Assembly (NCBI RefSeq): GCF_009496005.1
Contig: NZ_WIBF01000002.1
Location: 247,191 to 311,190, forward strand
Origin: Tritonibacter litoralis
Lineage (GTDB): Bacteria > Pseudomonadota > Alphaproteobacteria > Rhodobacterales > Rhodobacteraceae
Direction of reading: 5' to 3'
DNA length: 64,000 nt
Positions within the stretch are counted from its first letter, which is position 1; each line of letters starts with the position of its first letter. Positions 18,800 through 27,798 of the stretch are shown here, in pieces. Under the pieces are notes generated by a model that was given only the letters and a program-made list of their open reading frames with translations, was not told where the DNA came from and made no database searches. The position numbers and the translations under genes are program-made.

Positions 18800-19399
18800 A
18801 TGATTTCGAAGTTCCCTCAATTCCTTGTTGCGGGGCTTTTGGGCTCTGCCCTGTGTCCCGGTCTGTGGACCACTGCAGCCAGCGCGGAAGACCGCTACTG
18901 GAGCTATGGAGATTGGAACGTCCATGTGGAAGGCGTCGACACCGGTGAAGACTGGCGCGTGACATGCACGGCCTGGACCGGCGGAGATGGTGATCCCAGC
19001 CTTCGGTTGTCGATTTCAAATGGTGATGCAGGTCCCCCTTCGGACTACCCTCAGGTGACTTTGCAGGAAAGCGCGCCGCGCGGGTATGACACCCAAATGC
19101 AAAACGGCCAGGCGGTCACGCTGATTGTGGATCAGAGCATTGATTACTATGCGCTGGTGGACGGGTATTTTGATGAAGACGGTTTTTTAAGAGCTGACGC
19201 CACAGTACGCTGGCAGGACGCGCCATATGTCCTGATCGGGATGAAGTCGGGCAGCCAGATGGACGTGCGCCTGCTGTCGCCTGTTCAGGCCAGCACACGG
19301 ATCTATCTGGCCTCCCTGAAAGGGTTCACGGCCGCCTATGGCAAGATGATGGACAGTTGTGGTCATTCGATTGTGGTCACGGAACCGGCGCTGGATTGA
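18800..19399 (+). CDS. Secreted protein of unknown function
   Basis: A 199-residue protein with a signal peptide (hydrophobic run FLVAGLLGSALCPGLW, cleavage after ASA near residue 27). The mature part contains YWSYGDWNVHVE, a phrase also seen in periplasmic invasion-associated locus B (IalB)-like proteins (WxxxC/WxV), and two cysteines (in VTCTAW and DSCGHS) that could form a disulfide. A distant IalB-type fold is possible. The ATG at 18800 follows GGATGAG; the TTG four codons earlier is less likely. Confidence 0.7.
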   Translation: MISKFPQFLVAGLLGSALCPGLWTTAASAEDRYWSYGDWNVHVEGVDTGEDWRVTCTAWTGGDGDPSLRLSISNGDAGPPSDYPQVTLQESAPRGYDTQMQNGQAVTLIVDQSIDYYALVDGYFDEDGFLRADATVRWQDAPYVLIGMKSGSQMDVRLLSPVQASTRIYLASLKGFTAAYGKMMDSCGHSIVVTEPALD

Positions 19400-19548
19400 G
19401 TTGGGCTGAAATAACCGTTTTTCAATCACGCAAGCGAGCCCCTCTCTGCATGTCCTGTTTACAGGCCCCAACTGTTTCATTGGATGACGCCGTTTTGAGG
19501 CGTCGCGATAATTCTCACATTGTCTGCGTGGATATGGCTGGTAAGGTT

Positions 19549-19567
19549 TAACTAACCAAATTAGTTA
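19549..19567. promoter_or_regulatory. Inverted repeat just upstream of the HupE-like gene
   Basis: TAACTAA and TTAGTTA are perfect inverted halves around CCAAA. They end 13 bases before the ATG at 19581. This is a likely operator, possibly for a metal-responsive repressor; the regulator is not identified. Confidence 0.5.
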
Positions 19568-19580
19568 CTCGGGCCTAATA

Positions 19581-20180
19581 ATGTTTTTCAAATCCCACAT
19601 CGCCTTAAAAGCCCTCACCGCATTTGCTGTCTGTTGCTTCGCATCTGCAGCCGCCGCTCATACTGGTGATGGGATCAACTCCGGCTTTGCCTCTGGTTTC
19701 TGGCACCCGATCCTGGGTTGGGACCATGTTGTGGCCATGGTCGCAGTAGGCCTTTGGGGGGCTTTTTTAGGCCAGCCTGCAATTTGGGTGTTGCCCGTTG
19801 TCTTCCCGATGGTCATGGCCTTTGGCGGCGCGCTGGGAATACTTGGGGTGCCCTTGCCCGCGGTCGAAACCGGCATCGCACTGTCGGGCGTTATCTTGGG
19901 CCTATTGGTTGCAACGGCCGCGCGCGCACCTTTGTGGGTCGCTTCAGTGATTGTTGGGTTCTTTGCCATTTTCCACGGCCACGCCCATGGCACCGAGTTG
20001 CCGGATGTCTTTAACGCCTATGGCTACGCCGTGGGGTTTGTGATTGGGACCGGTCTGTTGCATATGGCCGGGATTGGTCTGGGCTTTTTGACGAGGTCCA
20101 AACCGGGCCTGGCCTTTGTGCGTGGTATGGGCGGCGCAATTGCGCTGATCGGGGCTGCCTTTCTGTTTGGTTTCGCCTAA
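19581..20180 (+). CDS. HupE/UreJ-family membrane protein
   Basis: A 199-residue protein with a signal peptide (ending AAAAAHTG) and about six membrane helices. The family hallmark HPILGWDHVVAMVAVGLWG is at about residues 38-56, and a second His cluster, FHGHAHGTE, is in the middle. HupE/UreJ proteins import nickel or cobalt for hydrogenase or urease. Neither enzyme is encoded nearby; the cobalt nitrile hydratase 15 kb away and cobQ 8 kb away are possible users, but that link is speculative. It begins a two-gene unit behind a palindromic operator candidate. Confidence 0.9.
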   Translation: MFFKSHIALKALTAFAVCCFASAAAAHTGDGINSGFASGFWHPILGWDHVVAMVAVGLWGAFLGQPAIWVLPVVFPMVMAFGGALGILGVPLPAVETGIALSGVILGLLVATAARAPLWVASVIVGFFAIFHGHAHGTELPDVFNAYGYAVGFVIGTGLLHMAGIGLGFLTRSKPGLAFVRGMGGAIALIGAAFLFGFA

Positions 20181-20201
20181 AGCTTGGCGAGGAACAGACC
20201 C

Positions 20202-20804
20202 ATGTTGAAACGCCTGTTTTTCTTGACGCTTGGTGGCCTTCTCAGTGCTCCGCAGGCCCATGCACACAGTTATGACGAAGGTCTGTTGGCGCAGATCGAA
20301 ACAGGTGGAATGGTTGTGTTCACCGCGCCCGAGACGCTTTTGCCGCTGTTGGCCCTAGGTGTCTTGCTCAGCCTGTGGCAACCCTGCGGTATGACCCAAG
20401 GCTGGCCGATGTTTTTGGCGGGGCAAGCGGCAGGCATTCCGGCCGCTGTACTTCTGGGCGATGCTTCTGTCACCGTTTTGCTGGCAACAGGCTTGACTGT
20501 CGCGGTTTTGGCAGCGCTGTTGCCACGTCATCATACTGCTGTCGCGTTGCTTGCCACCTTTGCCCTTGGAGGGTTGGCAGTGGCGGTAGCGCTTGACGGG
20601 CATGGGATATGGGAACTGCCGCCCGCCTTCCTGCTGGGTGTGGTTGTGGCAATTAACCTGACGACAGCAGGTGCGGCGGTGATTGCCGGTGTCGCGCTTT
20701 CCCTCAGTACGGCGTTCTGGATGCGTGTTGTGTGGCGCGTTGCAGCCTCGTGGCTGGCCGCGACAATGACTCTGATCCTCGCCTTCACAGTAACGCCAGG
20801 TTAA
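20202..20804 (+). CDS. HupE-associated polytopic membrane protein
   Basis: A 200-residue protein with a signal-like N-terminus (ending QAHAHSYDEG) and five or six membrane helices. Its size and His-containing mature N-terminus parallel the preceding HupE-like protein, but the HPxxGxDH motif is missing. It may be a degenerate paralogue or a partner subunit. The ATG at 20202 is preceded by GAGGA; the gene starts 21 bases after the previous stop, so they are co-transcribed. Family assignment is tentative. Confidence 0.65.
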   Translation: MLKRLFFLTLGGLLSAPQAHAHSYDEGLLAQIETGGMVVFTAPETLLPLLALGVLLSLWQPCGMTQGWPMFLAGQAAGIPAAVLLGDASVTVLLATGLTVAVLAALLPRHHTAVALLATFALGGLAVAVALDGHGIWELPPAFLLGVVVAINLTTAGAAVIAGVALSLSTAFWMRVVWRVAASWLAATMTLILAFTVTPG

Positions 20805-20820
20805 CCCCGAAGGGCGCATA

Positions 20821-21927
20821 TCAATGCTTTATGGTGTTGGTCTGCGTGGGCTGGGTCTGGCCAAGCCTCATCCGCAAAAGAGGCTGCAGCCAACGGCGGA
20901 ACACCGGCAACCGCCGCTCAAACACTTCTGCAAAGAGGAAACAGGCGATCCCCGTGGCCCCCAGCAGGACCACATCCTCTGCCAGCGTGTGACTGGCCAG
21001 ACCGATGCCCGCCAGCACCTGAAGCACCGGGTAATGCAGCAGATAGAGCGAGAAGCTTCCAGCCGCCAACCAGCGCAGCGATCTGGCGGCACGCCCTCTC
21101 CCCTGCCCGGACAGTAAATTCGCCATGCCCCACAGATGCGCTCCCACCAAGACAGCCAGAGCCAAGTTCCAAATGAATTCGTCTGAAAACCGCAAGGAGG
21201 GCTGATACGCAGCAATTGGCGCGCGCAGAAGCTGCGGCAGATCATAGGCCAGCGCGCCCACATAAAAAAGCACCGGCACAATCGCCAGATAAAGCGCTGC
21301 GCGTTTCGAAGGTTTGACGCCAAATACGACCATCCGGTGGAGCCCGACGCCAACCAACCACGCAGGCATCAACAACAGGATATTCAGCCCCACACACCAC
21401 GCCCCCAGCGCAATAAGCGCGATGCGGCGCGGACCTTGGGTGTAAACAGCGATGCCAAACAGCGCGTAATACGCGGCCTCATAGCTGAGCGACCAATAAG
21501 GTCCATTGGTGCCCAGCCGTGTGGCAATCCCGCCCCATTCGTTAGAGAACGTCAAACCACGCAGCAGAAGTTCCCACAGCGGCAGCGGGTTATACATCCA
21601 CCCGTCATAGATCTGCGGCGCAATTGCAGCGCCGATGCAATCCAGACCAAAGCCCAGCAGCAGCGCTGGGAAAGCGACCGAGATCAGGCGGGTCAGACGG
21701 TCAAACGCATATTGACACGCCCCACCTGGTTTTGCCGCCACCACATGGCTGATCACCAGCCCGGACAGCACAAAAAAGAGGACCACCGCGTCGCTGCCCA
21801 AATTCAGCTCGCGCACCCACAGCCAGCGTCCATCGCTGAAACGGGGATAGGCGAAATGAGACAACAGGACCAAGACAGCCGCCAGGAACCGCAACCCATC
21901 AAGATAGAGAGAAAAGCCCCTGCTCAT
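20821..21927 (-). CDS. Acyltransferase family 3 membrane protein (OafA/YrhL type)
   Basis: A 368-residue integral membrane protein with about ten helices. It opens with LYLDGLRFLAAVLVLLSHFAYPRF, in which the Arg-Phe pair and active-site His are typical of family 3 acyltransferases. A later segment, FVLSGLVISHV, matches the family's SGF/L-motif region. Such enzymes O-acetylate or acylate surface glycans and lipids. It starts four bases after the stop of the fatty acid hydroxylase gene, so the pair is one operon. Confidence 0.9.
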   Translation of the reverse strand: MSRGFSLYLDGLRFLAAVLVLLSHFAYPRFSDGRWLWVRELNLGSDAVVLFFVLSGLVISHVVAAKPGGACQYAFDRLTRLISVAFPALLLGFGLDCIGAAIAPQIYDGWMYNPLPLWELLLRGLTFSNEWGGIATRLGTNGPYWSLSYEAAYYALFGIAVYTQGPRRIALIALGAWCVGLNILLLMPAWLVGVGLHRMVVFGVKPSKRAALYLAIVPVLFYVGALAYDLPQLLRAPIAAYQPSLRFSDEFIWNLALAVLVGAHLWGMANLLSGQGRGRAARSLRWLAAGSFSLYLLHYPVLQVLAGIGLASHTLAEDVVLLGATGIACFLFAEVFERRLPVFRRWLQPLLRMRLGQTQPTQTNTIKH

Positions 21928-21931
21928 TGCG

Positions 21932-22942
21932 TTATTCTGCAGGTGGCTTTGCGGGGCTGGGAGTTCTGTTCATGGCCTTTGGAGTGGCCGCAGACGCTCC
22001 GCTGTGACGTGTCAGCGCCTTTTTGATCTGCACTGCACTGTCACGGATTGGCACGTACAAAGCGGCTGTCAGACTATCATGGCGCTGGCGCAGGCGGTTG
22101 CCTGCTTTGTCGCCCAGTCCAAATTCAATCCGCTCTTGGGCTTGTGGCACGTAAAGGGTGCCAAACATCCAGTCCCAGATCGCCAGAACTTCGCCGTAGT
22201 TCTTGTTGTAGTGGCGCGGGTCAATCGAATGGTGGATCTGGTGCTGCGCTGGGGAGATGATGAAATGCTCAATCACGCGCCCAAAGCTGAGCCACACATG
22301 GCTGTGGCGCAGGTTGGACCCTGCGATATTGAATAGCACATAACAAGCGTTCACCCCGGCGATCGCAGCAAAGCTCGGCTCTTGCAGGAAGACGCACAAC
22401 ATAATCCCCTGCAAGACGCCCACAAGAATGCCGCGCACAAAGGAGGAAATCAGATCATAAATCGGGTGTTTTCGATATACGGTGACCGGCGTCATCACCT
22501 CGGCCGAGTGATGTAGCGAATGAAAGGGCCAGATAATCCGGTTTTCGTGGTGGATCCGGTGCACCCAATAGGTGGAGAAATCACTGACCAGCAACAAAAG
22601 CGCGGCGATCCAAACCGGATGCAAGGGGGCTGCCGACGCACTGCCGCCAAAAACCGAAACGATTGCTTTGGACACAACCGCGCTGAAGAACACAAGGCTG
22701 AACAGACCAAGCGTCGAGAAGATCTTGCCCAGCACAAAGATTTTCACATCGACCAGATGCGATGCGTGAAAATAGATCGCCTTTGGGAACAGCCACTGCA
22801 GGAACGATGTGGATATGTTCTGACGCCGATAAAGGGCAAAACAGATCCCCAATGTGATCAGCAGATAGACAGGCCATAACCGGCTGCTAGGCCCGGCGGC
22901 TTTTGACAGAAACTCAGAAAAGATGATCGAAAACATGTCCAT
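21932..22942 (-). CDS. Sterol desaturase/fatty acid hydroxylase family protein
   Basis: A 336-residue membrane di-iron enzyme. The His clusters HRIHH, HSLHHS and HQIHH, preceded by HSHVW and followed by NYGEVLAIWDWMFGTLY, fit the family's metal-binding core. Four helices precede or flank the first cluster. Members hydroxylate or desaturate lipids (fatty acids, carotenoids, ornithine lipids). Pairing with an acyltransferase suggests envelope-lipid modification, but the substrate is not evident. An ATG two codons downstream is an alternative start. Confidence 0.9.
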   Translation of the reverse strand: MDMFSIIFSEFLSKAAGPSSRLWPVYLLITLGICFALYRRQNISTSFLQWLFPKAIYFHASHLVDVKIFVLGKIFSTLGLFSLVFFSAVVSKAIVSVFGGSASAAPLHPVWIAALLLLVSDFSTYWVHRIHHENRIIWPFHSLHHSAEVMTPVTVYRKHPIYDLISSFVRGILVGVLQGIMLCVFLQEPSFAAIAGVNACYVLFNIAGSNLRHSHVWLSFGRVIEHFIISPAQHQIHHSIDPRHYNKNYGEVLAIWDWMFGTLYVPQAQERIEFGLGDKAGNRLRQRHDSLTAALYVPIRDSAVQIKKALTRHSGASAATPKAMNRTPSPAKPPAE

Positions 22943-23040
22943 GAGGACGTGGATAAACAGTTAATCAGGCGACAATATGGCCACCCCGTGCCCACGATTT
23001 GGCTGACTGGGCACATTGCCGATGGCGGCAGCGGACGGCA

Positions 23041-23071
23041 AAAAAGCCGAGGCATCCCTGCCCCGGCTTTC
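23041..23071 (-). terminator. Terminator of the aldehyde dehydrogenase gene
   Basis: Read leftward, AAAGCCGGGG pairs with CCTCGGCTTT (one mismatch) and runs into a T-tract. Confidence 0.8.
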
Positions 23072-23094
23072 TGAAATCAACAAACCTGTGGGAC

Positions 23095-24615
23095 TTAGAA
23101 GAAGCCCAGTTTGTTCGGGTTGTAGCTGACCAGCATGTTTTTGGTCTGCTGGTAGTGGTCCAGCATCATTTTGTGGTTCTCGCGACCGATGCCGGACTGC
23201 TTGTAGCCACCAAAGGCTGCGTGGGCCGGGTATGCGTGGTAGTTGTTAACCCAGACGCGGCCTGCTTCGATGCCACGGCCAAAGCGGTAGCAGCGGTTTG
23301 CGTCACGCGACCAAACTCCAGCGCCAAGGCCATAGAGCGTGTCGTTGGCGATCTCCAGCGCTTCCTCATCGGTTTTGAAGGTACAGACCGACACGACCGG
23401 GCCAAAGATCTCTTCCTGGAAGACGCGCATCTTGTTGTGGCCCTTCAGGATAGTCGGCTGGATGTAGAAGCCGTTTTCGATGTCACCGTCAAAACGTGCG
23501 GCGGCGCCACCGGCCAGAACCTCGGCCCCTTCTTCGACGCCGATCTGCAGATAGGACAGGATCTTGTCCTGCTGTTCCTGGCTGGCCTGTGCGCCGACCA
23601 TGGTTTCCATCAGACGCGGGTCACCCTGCTTGATCGCTTTCACGCGTGCAATGGCACGGGTGATGAACTCTTCATAGATGTCTTCGTGGATCAGCGCACG
23701 GCTTGGGCAGGTGCAGACTTCACCCTGGTTGAAGGCAAAGAGAACAAAGCCTTCGATCGCCTTGTCGAGGAATTCATCATCCTGGTCCATGATGTCCTTG
23801 AAGAAGACGTTCGGAGATTTACCGCCCAGCTCCAAAGTCACCGGAATGAGGTTTTCCGTTGCAGCTTTCATGATGATCTTGCCGGTCTGGGTCGAACCGG
23901 TAAAGGCGATTTTAGCAATCCGGTCGGACGTAGCCAGTGCCGCACCCACTTCGGCACCATAGCCGTTGACGATGTTCAGAACACCGTCAGGCAGCAAATC
24001 TCCGATCAGCTCCATCATCACCATGATGGCGGCCGGTGTCTGTTCTGCCGGTTTCAAGACAATACAGTTGCCCGCGGCCAGCGCCGGCGCCAGTTTCCAG
24101 GCCGCCATTAGGATGGAGAAGTTCCAAGGGATGATTTGACCCACAACGCCTAGAGGCTCGTGGAAGTGATAGGCGACCGTATCGTTGTCGATTTCCGACA
24201 TCGTGCCTTCTTGGCCGCGCAGAACGCCTGCGAAGTAACGGAAATGGTCAATTGCCAGAGGGATGTCGGCCAAGGTTGTTTCGCGGATCGGCTTGCCGTT
24301 GTCCCACGTCTCGGCCTTGGCGAGAATGTCCAGGTTCTCTTCCATACGGTCTGCGATTTTCAGCAGCGTGTCGGAGCGAACGGCTGGTGCTGTGGTGCCC
24401 CAGGCTTTTTTGGCAGCGTGCGCTGCGTCCAGCGCCAGTGCGACGTCTTTCTCATCCGAACGGGCGATCTGGCCAACCACGCCACCAGTGATCGGGGTGA
24501 TGTTGTCAAAATAACGACCTGAAACCGGGGCGACGAACTTACCACCGATGTAATTGTCATAACGCTCTTTAAACGGCGAATCGAATTCGCCGGCGACTTG
24601 TGTCATCTCGTTCAT
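23095..24615 (-). CDS. NAD-dependent aldehyde dehydrogenase (AldA/ExaC group)
   Basis: A 506-residue cytoplasmic enzyme oxidising aliphatic aldehydes to acids. It has [16 protein letters not shown], the glycine motif AFTGSTQTG, the general base in [12 protein letters not shown], and the catalytic cysteine in [11 protein letters not shown]. The C-terminus [10 protein letters not shown] and [17 protein letters not shown] are typical. I chose the ATG at 24615 because ATGGAGGACA places a GGAGG site at ideal distance, while the ATG at 24630 lies inside that site. An AcoR-like regulator lies directly upstream with a palindrome between them, suggesting induction by ethanol, acetaldehyde or a similar substrate. 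Confidence 0.95.
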   Translation of the reverse strand: MNEMTQVAGEFDSPFKERYDNYIGGKFVAPVSGRYFDNITPITGGVVGQIARSDEKDVALALDAAHAAKKAWGTTAPAVRSDTLLKIADRMEENLDILAKAETWDNGKPIRETTLADIPLAIDHFRYFAGVLRGQEGTMSEIDNDTVAYHFHEPLGVVGQIIPWNFSILMAAWKLAPALAAGNCIVLKPAEQTPAAIMVMMELIGDLLPDGVLNIVNGYGAEVGAALATSDRIAKIAFTGSTQTGKIIMKAATENLIPVTLELGGKSPNVFFKDIMDQDDEFLDKAIEGFVLFAFNQGEVCTCPSRALIHEDIYEEFITRAIARVKAIKQGDPRLMETMVGAQASQEQQDKILSYLQIGVEEGAEVLAGGAAARFDGDIENGFYIQPTILKGHNKMRVFQEEIFGPVVSVCTFKTDEEALEIANDTLYGLGAGVWSRDANRCYRFGRGIEAGRVWVNNYHAYPAHAAFGGYKQSGIGRENHKMMLDHYQQTKNMLVSYNPNKLGFF

Positions 24616-24720
24616 GATGTTGTCCTCCATGTGTGCGGCCCCTCCGCCGCATCTGTGACAGAGACGTTGCCATCATGAATTCGATAAGTCTTGTTAGACC
24701 AAAGCAGTATTTTGTTGGTT

Positions 24721-24738
24721 TGTCCCAGGACTGAGACA
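24721..24738. promoter_or_regulatory. Palindromic activator site upstream of the aldehyde dehydrogenase gene
   Basis: Read leftward, TGTCTCAG and CTGGGACA flank TC: seven of eight positions are inverted-complementary. TGTC-n-GACA palindromes are typical upstream activator sites of NtrC/AcoR-type Fis-domain proteins. It lies 106 bases before the dehydrogenase start and just after the regulator gene, whose own C-terminal HTH is the likely binder. Confidence 0.6.
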
Positions 24739-24772
24739 CTTCGGCGGATACTTCGTATGTGAACTGTGGGAT

Positions 24773-25747
24773 TTAAGCGTCCCGTTCACCAATGCCGAGA
24801 CGTTTCATGCGGCGGTAGATCGTCGCACGCCCGATTCCCAAAGCCTGCGCAGCGCGGGACACATTTCCATCGGCGCGGGACAAGGCGCGAATAACGGCGG
24901 CGCGTTCCCCACGTTCAAATCCGGTTGGCTCACTCTCGTCCCGCCCCAGCAAGTCGGTTGCCGGACGGCGTTCGATGGGCCCGGAAGGAGCAAGCCCAAA
25001 GGCACGTCGCGCGCCACGTGTCGCGCCGACCACGATGTCATCGCTGTCCACGGCCAGCAGTTTGACCAAAGGCCCGTCTTCTGCATCTGCCAGAATAAAC
25101 CTCGCCCTTGGGAAAGCCGCCCGAAACGCGTCGGCCTCGATCTGGCGGGCAGTTTGCAAAACAGAGGCCGCAATCAATTTGTTAAATCCTTCGGTCTGAT
25201 CCGCGCGGGCCGATGAAACATCCAACGCCCCGATCACCTGACCGTCCGCGCCAAAGATCGGCGCGTCGATGCAGCTCATGCCGGCATTGCGGGCAAAGAA
25301 ATGTTCGTCACGGTGAATGATCAGATGGCGTTCTTCAGCGAGGCAGGTGCCGATGCCATTTGTCCCTTCGGCGCCTTCGCTCCAATCGGCCCCTTCCCAT
25401 AGGCCCCATTCACGAAACGCGCTTTCATCACCATCGCCGCAGCGTTGGTCCAGAACCAAGCCTTTGGCATCCGTGAGAAAAACGCTGCATCCAGATAGCC
25501 CCACAAGTCGAAAGAGCTGATCCAGCTGCGGGGTGGCAATATCCAAGAACCGATCCGAGGCCTCGCGCCGTTCACGTAACGCCGAGGTATCCATCCGTTC
25601 TCCGCGCGTCAGCTGAGCTGGGTCCAAGCCATGTTTGACAATAGATCGTCGCCATGAGGCCACGACACGGGATTTTGCCGCACCCACCGGCGATTCAGCG
25701 GCTTCCAGCACGCGTTCCACATGTCCGACTTGTGGCGGCAATCCCAT
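24773..25747 (-). CDS. AcoR-like GAF/Fis-HTH transcriptional regulator without AAA+ domain
   Basis: A 324-residue regulator. The N-terminal 200 residues match AcoR-type sensors (SWRRSIVKHGLDP, then a GAF domain with GTNGIGTCLAEE and IFGADGQVIGALDVSS). A short linker, DDIVVGATRGARRAFGL, is also AcoR-like. The last 45 residues are a Fis-type HTH (GNVSRAAQALGIGRATIYRRM). Full AcoR proteins are about 600-670 residues and carry a central sigma-54 ATPase, which is cleanly absent here, so it cannot work by that route. It lies upstream of, and probably controls, the aldehyde dehydrogenase gene. Confidence 0.88.
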   Translation of the reverse strand: MGLPPQVGHVERVLEAAESPVGAAKSRVVASWRRSIVKHGLDPAQLTRGERMDTSALRERREASDRFLDIATPQLDQLFRLVGLSGCSVFLTDAKGLVLDQRCGDGDESAFREWGLWEGADWSEGAEGTNGIGTCLAEERHLIIHRDEHFFARNAGMSCIDAPIFGADGQVIGALDVSSARADQTEGFNKLIAASVLQTARQIEADAFRAAFPRARFILADAEDGPLVKLLAVDSDDIVVGATRGARRAFGLAPSGPIERRPATDLLGRDESEPTGFERGERAAVIRALSRADGNVSRAAQALGIGRATIYRRMKRLGIGERDA

Positions 25748-25890
25748 TCCGTCTCCTCCGCACCCGTGAAGGGATGCGTTCTAATCTACAGGAAAACCGG
25801 CCAGAAAATAAAGATGTTCCATAAAAAAGCACAGAGCGGACGGATTGCGTAAATTTTGCGCAACTCCATGAAGGCGGCTGAAAAGGCGCA

Positions 25891-25921
25891 AAAAAGCCCT
25901 GCAAACTGGGTTTGCAGGGCC
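25891..25921 (-). terminator. Terminator of efp
   Basis: Read leftward, GCCCTGCAAAC and GTTTGCAGGGC form a perfect 11-pair stem around CCA, followed by six T residues. Confidence 0.93.
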
Positions 25922-25960
25922 CGTCTAAGAACCTGGTCGCAAGGAAATATTTTTGTGGCA

Positions 25961-26524
25961 TTACGCGCGTTCGGAGTAGTCCATCGTCTCAGTGTTAACG
26001 ATGATCATCTCATCCTGACCAATAAAAGGCGGCACCATGACTTTGACGCCATTGTCCAGAATTGCAGGTTTGAAGGAATTTGCAGCTGTCTGACCTTTGA
26101 CGACAGGCTCTGTTTCAACAATTTTGCAAGTGACTTTCTGCGGCAAAGTCGCATTCAGCGCTTCGTCATCGTAGAACTCAACGACAATGGTCATACCGTC
26201 CTGCAGGAATGGGCGACGCTCGCCCAGAAGGTCTGCAGGCAGTTCAATCTGCTCGTAAGTTTCGGCATCCATGAAAACCAACATCCCATCGCTTTCGTAC
26301 AGGAATTGTTGATCTTTTTGCTCCAAACGTACGCGCTCAACCTTGTCAGCGGAGCGGAAACGTTCATTGAGTTTTGACCCATTTCGCAAGTTACGAAGTT
26401 CCACCTGGGCGAAGGCTCCGCCCTTACCTGGTTTCACATGGTCGACTTTGACTGCGGCCCAAAGACCGTCGTTATGTTCCAGCACATTGCCGGGGCGAAT
26501 TTCATTGCCATTGATCTTGGGCAT
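25961..26524 (-). CDS. efp: Elongation factor P
   Basis: A 187-residue factor with three beta-barrel domains that relieves ribosome stalling at polyproline. The loop [14 protein letters not shown] (residues 28-41) carries the modifiable lysine in PGKGG, the position targeted by EpmA-type lysylation. The C-terminus ends with [12 protein letters not shown], typical of alphaproteobacterial EF-P. I chose the ATG at 26524, which gives [12 protein letters not shown]; the open frame upstream to 26785 is not supported. Confidence 0.97.
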   Translation of the reverse strand: MPKINGNEIRPGNVLEHNDGLWAAVKVDHVKPGKGGAFAQVELRNLRNGSKLNERFRSADKVERVRLEQKDQQFLYESDGMLVFMDAETYEQIELPADLLGERRPFLQDGMTIVVEFYDDEALNATLPQKVTCKIVETEPVVKGQTAANSFKPAILDNGVKVMVPPFIGQDEMIIVNTETMDYSERA

Positions 26525-26762
26525 GGGAAATGCCTTTCGGGTGGTTGTTGAACATTTAAAAGCCCCTATATCGACCATCAGAACGGCTGGCAAGAAAACG
26601 ATAACGCCCCAGCAGCTGGTAAAGTGACCCTCGGAATAGCTATGCGAAGAATGCATGCGAGATATGCAAAATTTGACTACCCGAATCGTCACAAAATCGC
26701 CATAAGAGGCGTCACGCCGAAAAAACAGAAATTGCAATAGCAAGAACAAAAAAGGAAGCGAG

Positions 26763-27077
26763 ATGCGAGATTTCGTGGACGGCACTGCTTATAATAATGA
26801 GCAAGGCAACCGAGCCCGCAAACTGTTTGCTGCCGTTGTGTTGGCAGCATTGGACGACGCAATTGCGGACGACAAAAAATATGGCAACGGCCCCGAGCAG
26901 ATTGCCCGTTGGGCACGGTCGCGCGATGGCCGTGAAGTGCTGAGCTGTGCGGGTATCGACCCGAACGAGCGCGTTGTCGAAGGCCTGATGGAATTTGTGG
27001 GAAATGGGGTTCGCACCTCTGTGGCTTTGTCACGTGAAGAAAGCGAGCGTCGTAACGCACAGGCCGAGGCTGCCTAA
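26763..27077 (+). CDS. Small conserved Rhodobacterales protein (DUF6280-like)
   Basis: A 104-residue soluble protein, helical by appearance, with acidic C-terminus. It begins [21 protein letters not shown]. It resembles a short protein family conserved in Rhodobacterales that I recall as DUF6280; the family name is from memory and not certain. No catalytic motif is evident. It is transcribed rightward, divergent from efp, and ends in an unusually long, symmetric terminator. Confidence 0.7.
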   Translation: MRDFVDGTAYNNEQGNRARKLFAAVVLAALDDAIADDKKYGNGPEQIARWARSRDGREVLSCAGIDPNERVVEGLMEFVGNGVRTSVALSREESERRNAQAEAA

Positions 27078-27099
27078 GCTTTCAATTGAAAAGCTGCCG

Positions 27100-27140
27100 A
27101 AAAAGAAAAACGCGTCCGGTGGGGGCGCGTTTTTCTTTTT
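27100..27140 (+). terminator. Long symmetric terminator
   Basis: AAAAAGAAAAACGCG and CGCGTTTTTCTTTTT are perfect 15-base inverted arms around an 11-base loop. It can stop transcripts from both sides, including the convergent gene at 27157. Confidence 0.9.
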
Positions 27141-27156
27141 GTGGCTGCAGCTGCGG

Positions 27157-27729
27157 TCAGCCAGCAAAGATCAGATACATGACACTGGAGGTCCCAAGCT
27201 CCATCAGCGCGAGCAATGTGAACCCCGCCCGTGCAACCCAGCCCCTGCCCCGCCACAGGACCGCAAAACAGACCAGGCTGGCCGCCAGGGCCACAGGTTC
27301 GACCAGATGCGCATGGTGGCGCCGGTCCCAATAGCTGATGGGCGAATGGAACACCCAATCCGAAAAGGGCCAGAAGTTTGGCCGCCCGTCACCTGCATGC
27401 ATCGTGAAATCCAGCCCGATATGTAAAAGGGCTGCGGCACATAAGGCGATCGCCCAGCCGCGTTTGGCCCAGATTGCCACCCCAAGCGCGAGCCCCCACA
27501 AAGGGATGGAATTGTCGATTGCAAAAACCTGTTGCCAGGATGGGGAAAAATAAAGCTCATCAAAGACAACATTGACCGACAGCCCTTGGACATAGATGGC
27601 CCAGGCCGTCATCAGATAGAGCGACAGATCGGGCAGTAGGCTGCCAAGCACCGCCGCCCCCAGGATGACATTGTCGCCCTTGCGCCCAAAGAGTGCGGCA
27701 CCCGTCAACAGATGTGCAGGAGTATTCAT
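27157..27729 (-). CDS. Membrane protein, possible YdjM/DUF457-type hydrolase
   Basis: A 190-residue protein starting MNTPAHLLTGAALFGRK, the N-terminal histidine motif of YdjM-like membrane-bound metal-dependent hydrolases. Four to five helices follow, with LLHIGLDFTMHAGDGR and YWDRRHHAH adding His/Asp residues that could bind metal. Function within the family is not established. It lies divergent from cobQ with a 69-base gap, so the two may share a promoter region, but a role in cobalamin synthesis is unproven. Confidence 0.7.
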   Translation of the reverse strand: MNTPAHLLTGAALFGRKGDNVILGAAVLGSLLPDLSLYLMTAWAIYVQGLSVNVVFDELYFSPSWQQVFAIDNSIPLWGLALGVAIWAKRGWAIALCAAALLHIGLDFTMHAGDGRPNFWPFSDWVFHSPISYWDRRHHAHLVEPVALAASLVCFAVLWRGRGWVARAGFTLLALMELGTSSVMYLIFAG

Positions 27730-27798
27730 ATCATTCTCAATCAGTTTTAAGGTCGCCAGACGGAATCACCCGCAGGCAAACAAGATTGGGAACACTAC

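Noticed and set aside
22999..24111. 370-codon open frame antisense to the aldehyde dehydrogenase gene
   Set aside because: Shadow frame; the opposite strand encodes an unmistakable dehydrogenase.
27730..27798. Possible cobalamin riboswitch before cobQ
   Set aside because: The gap is only 69 bases, too short, and shows none of the B12-box sequence.
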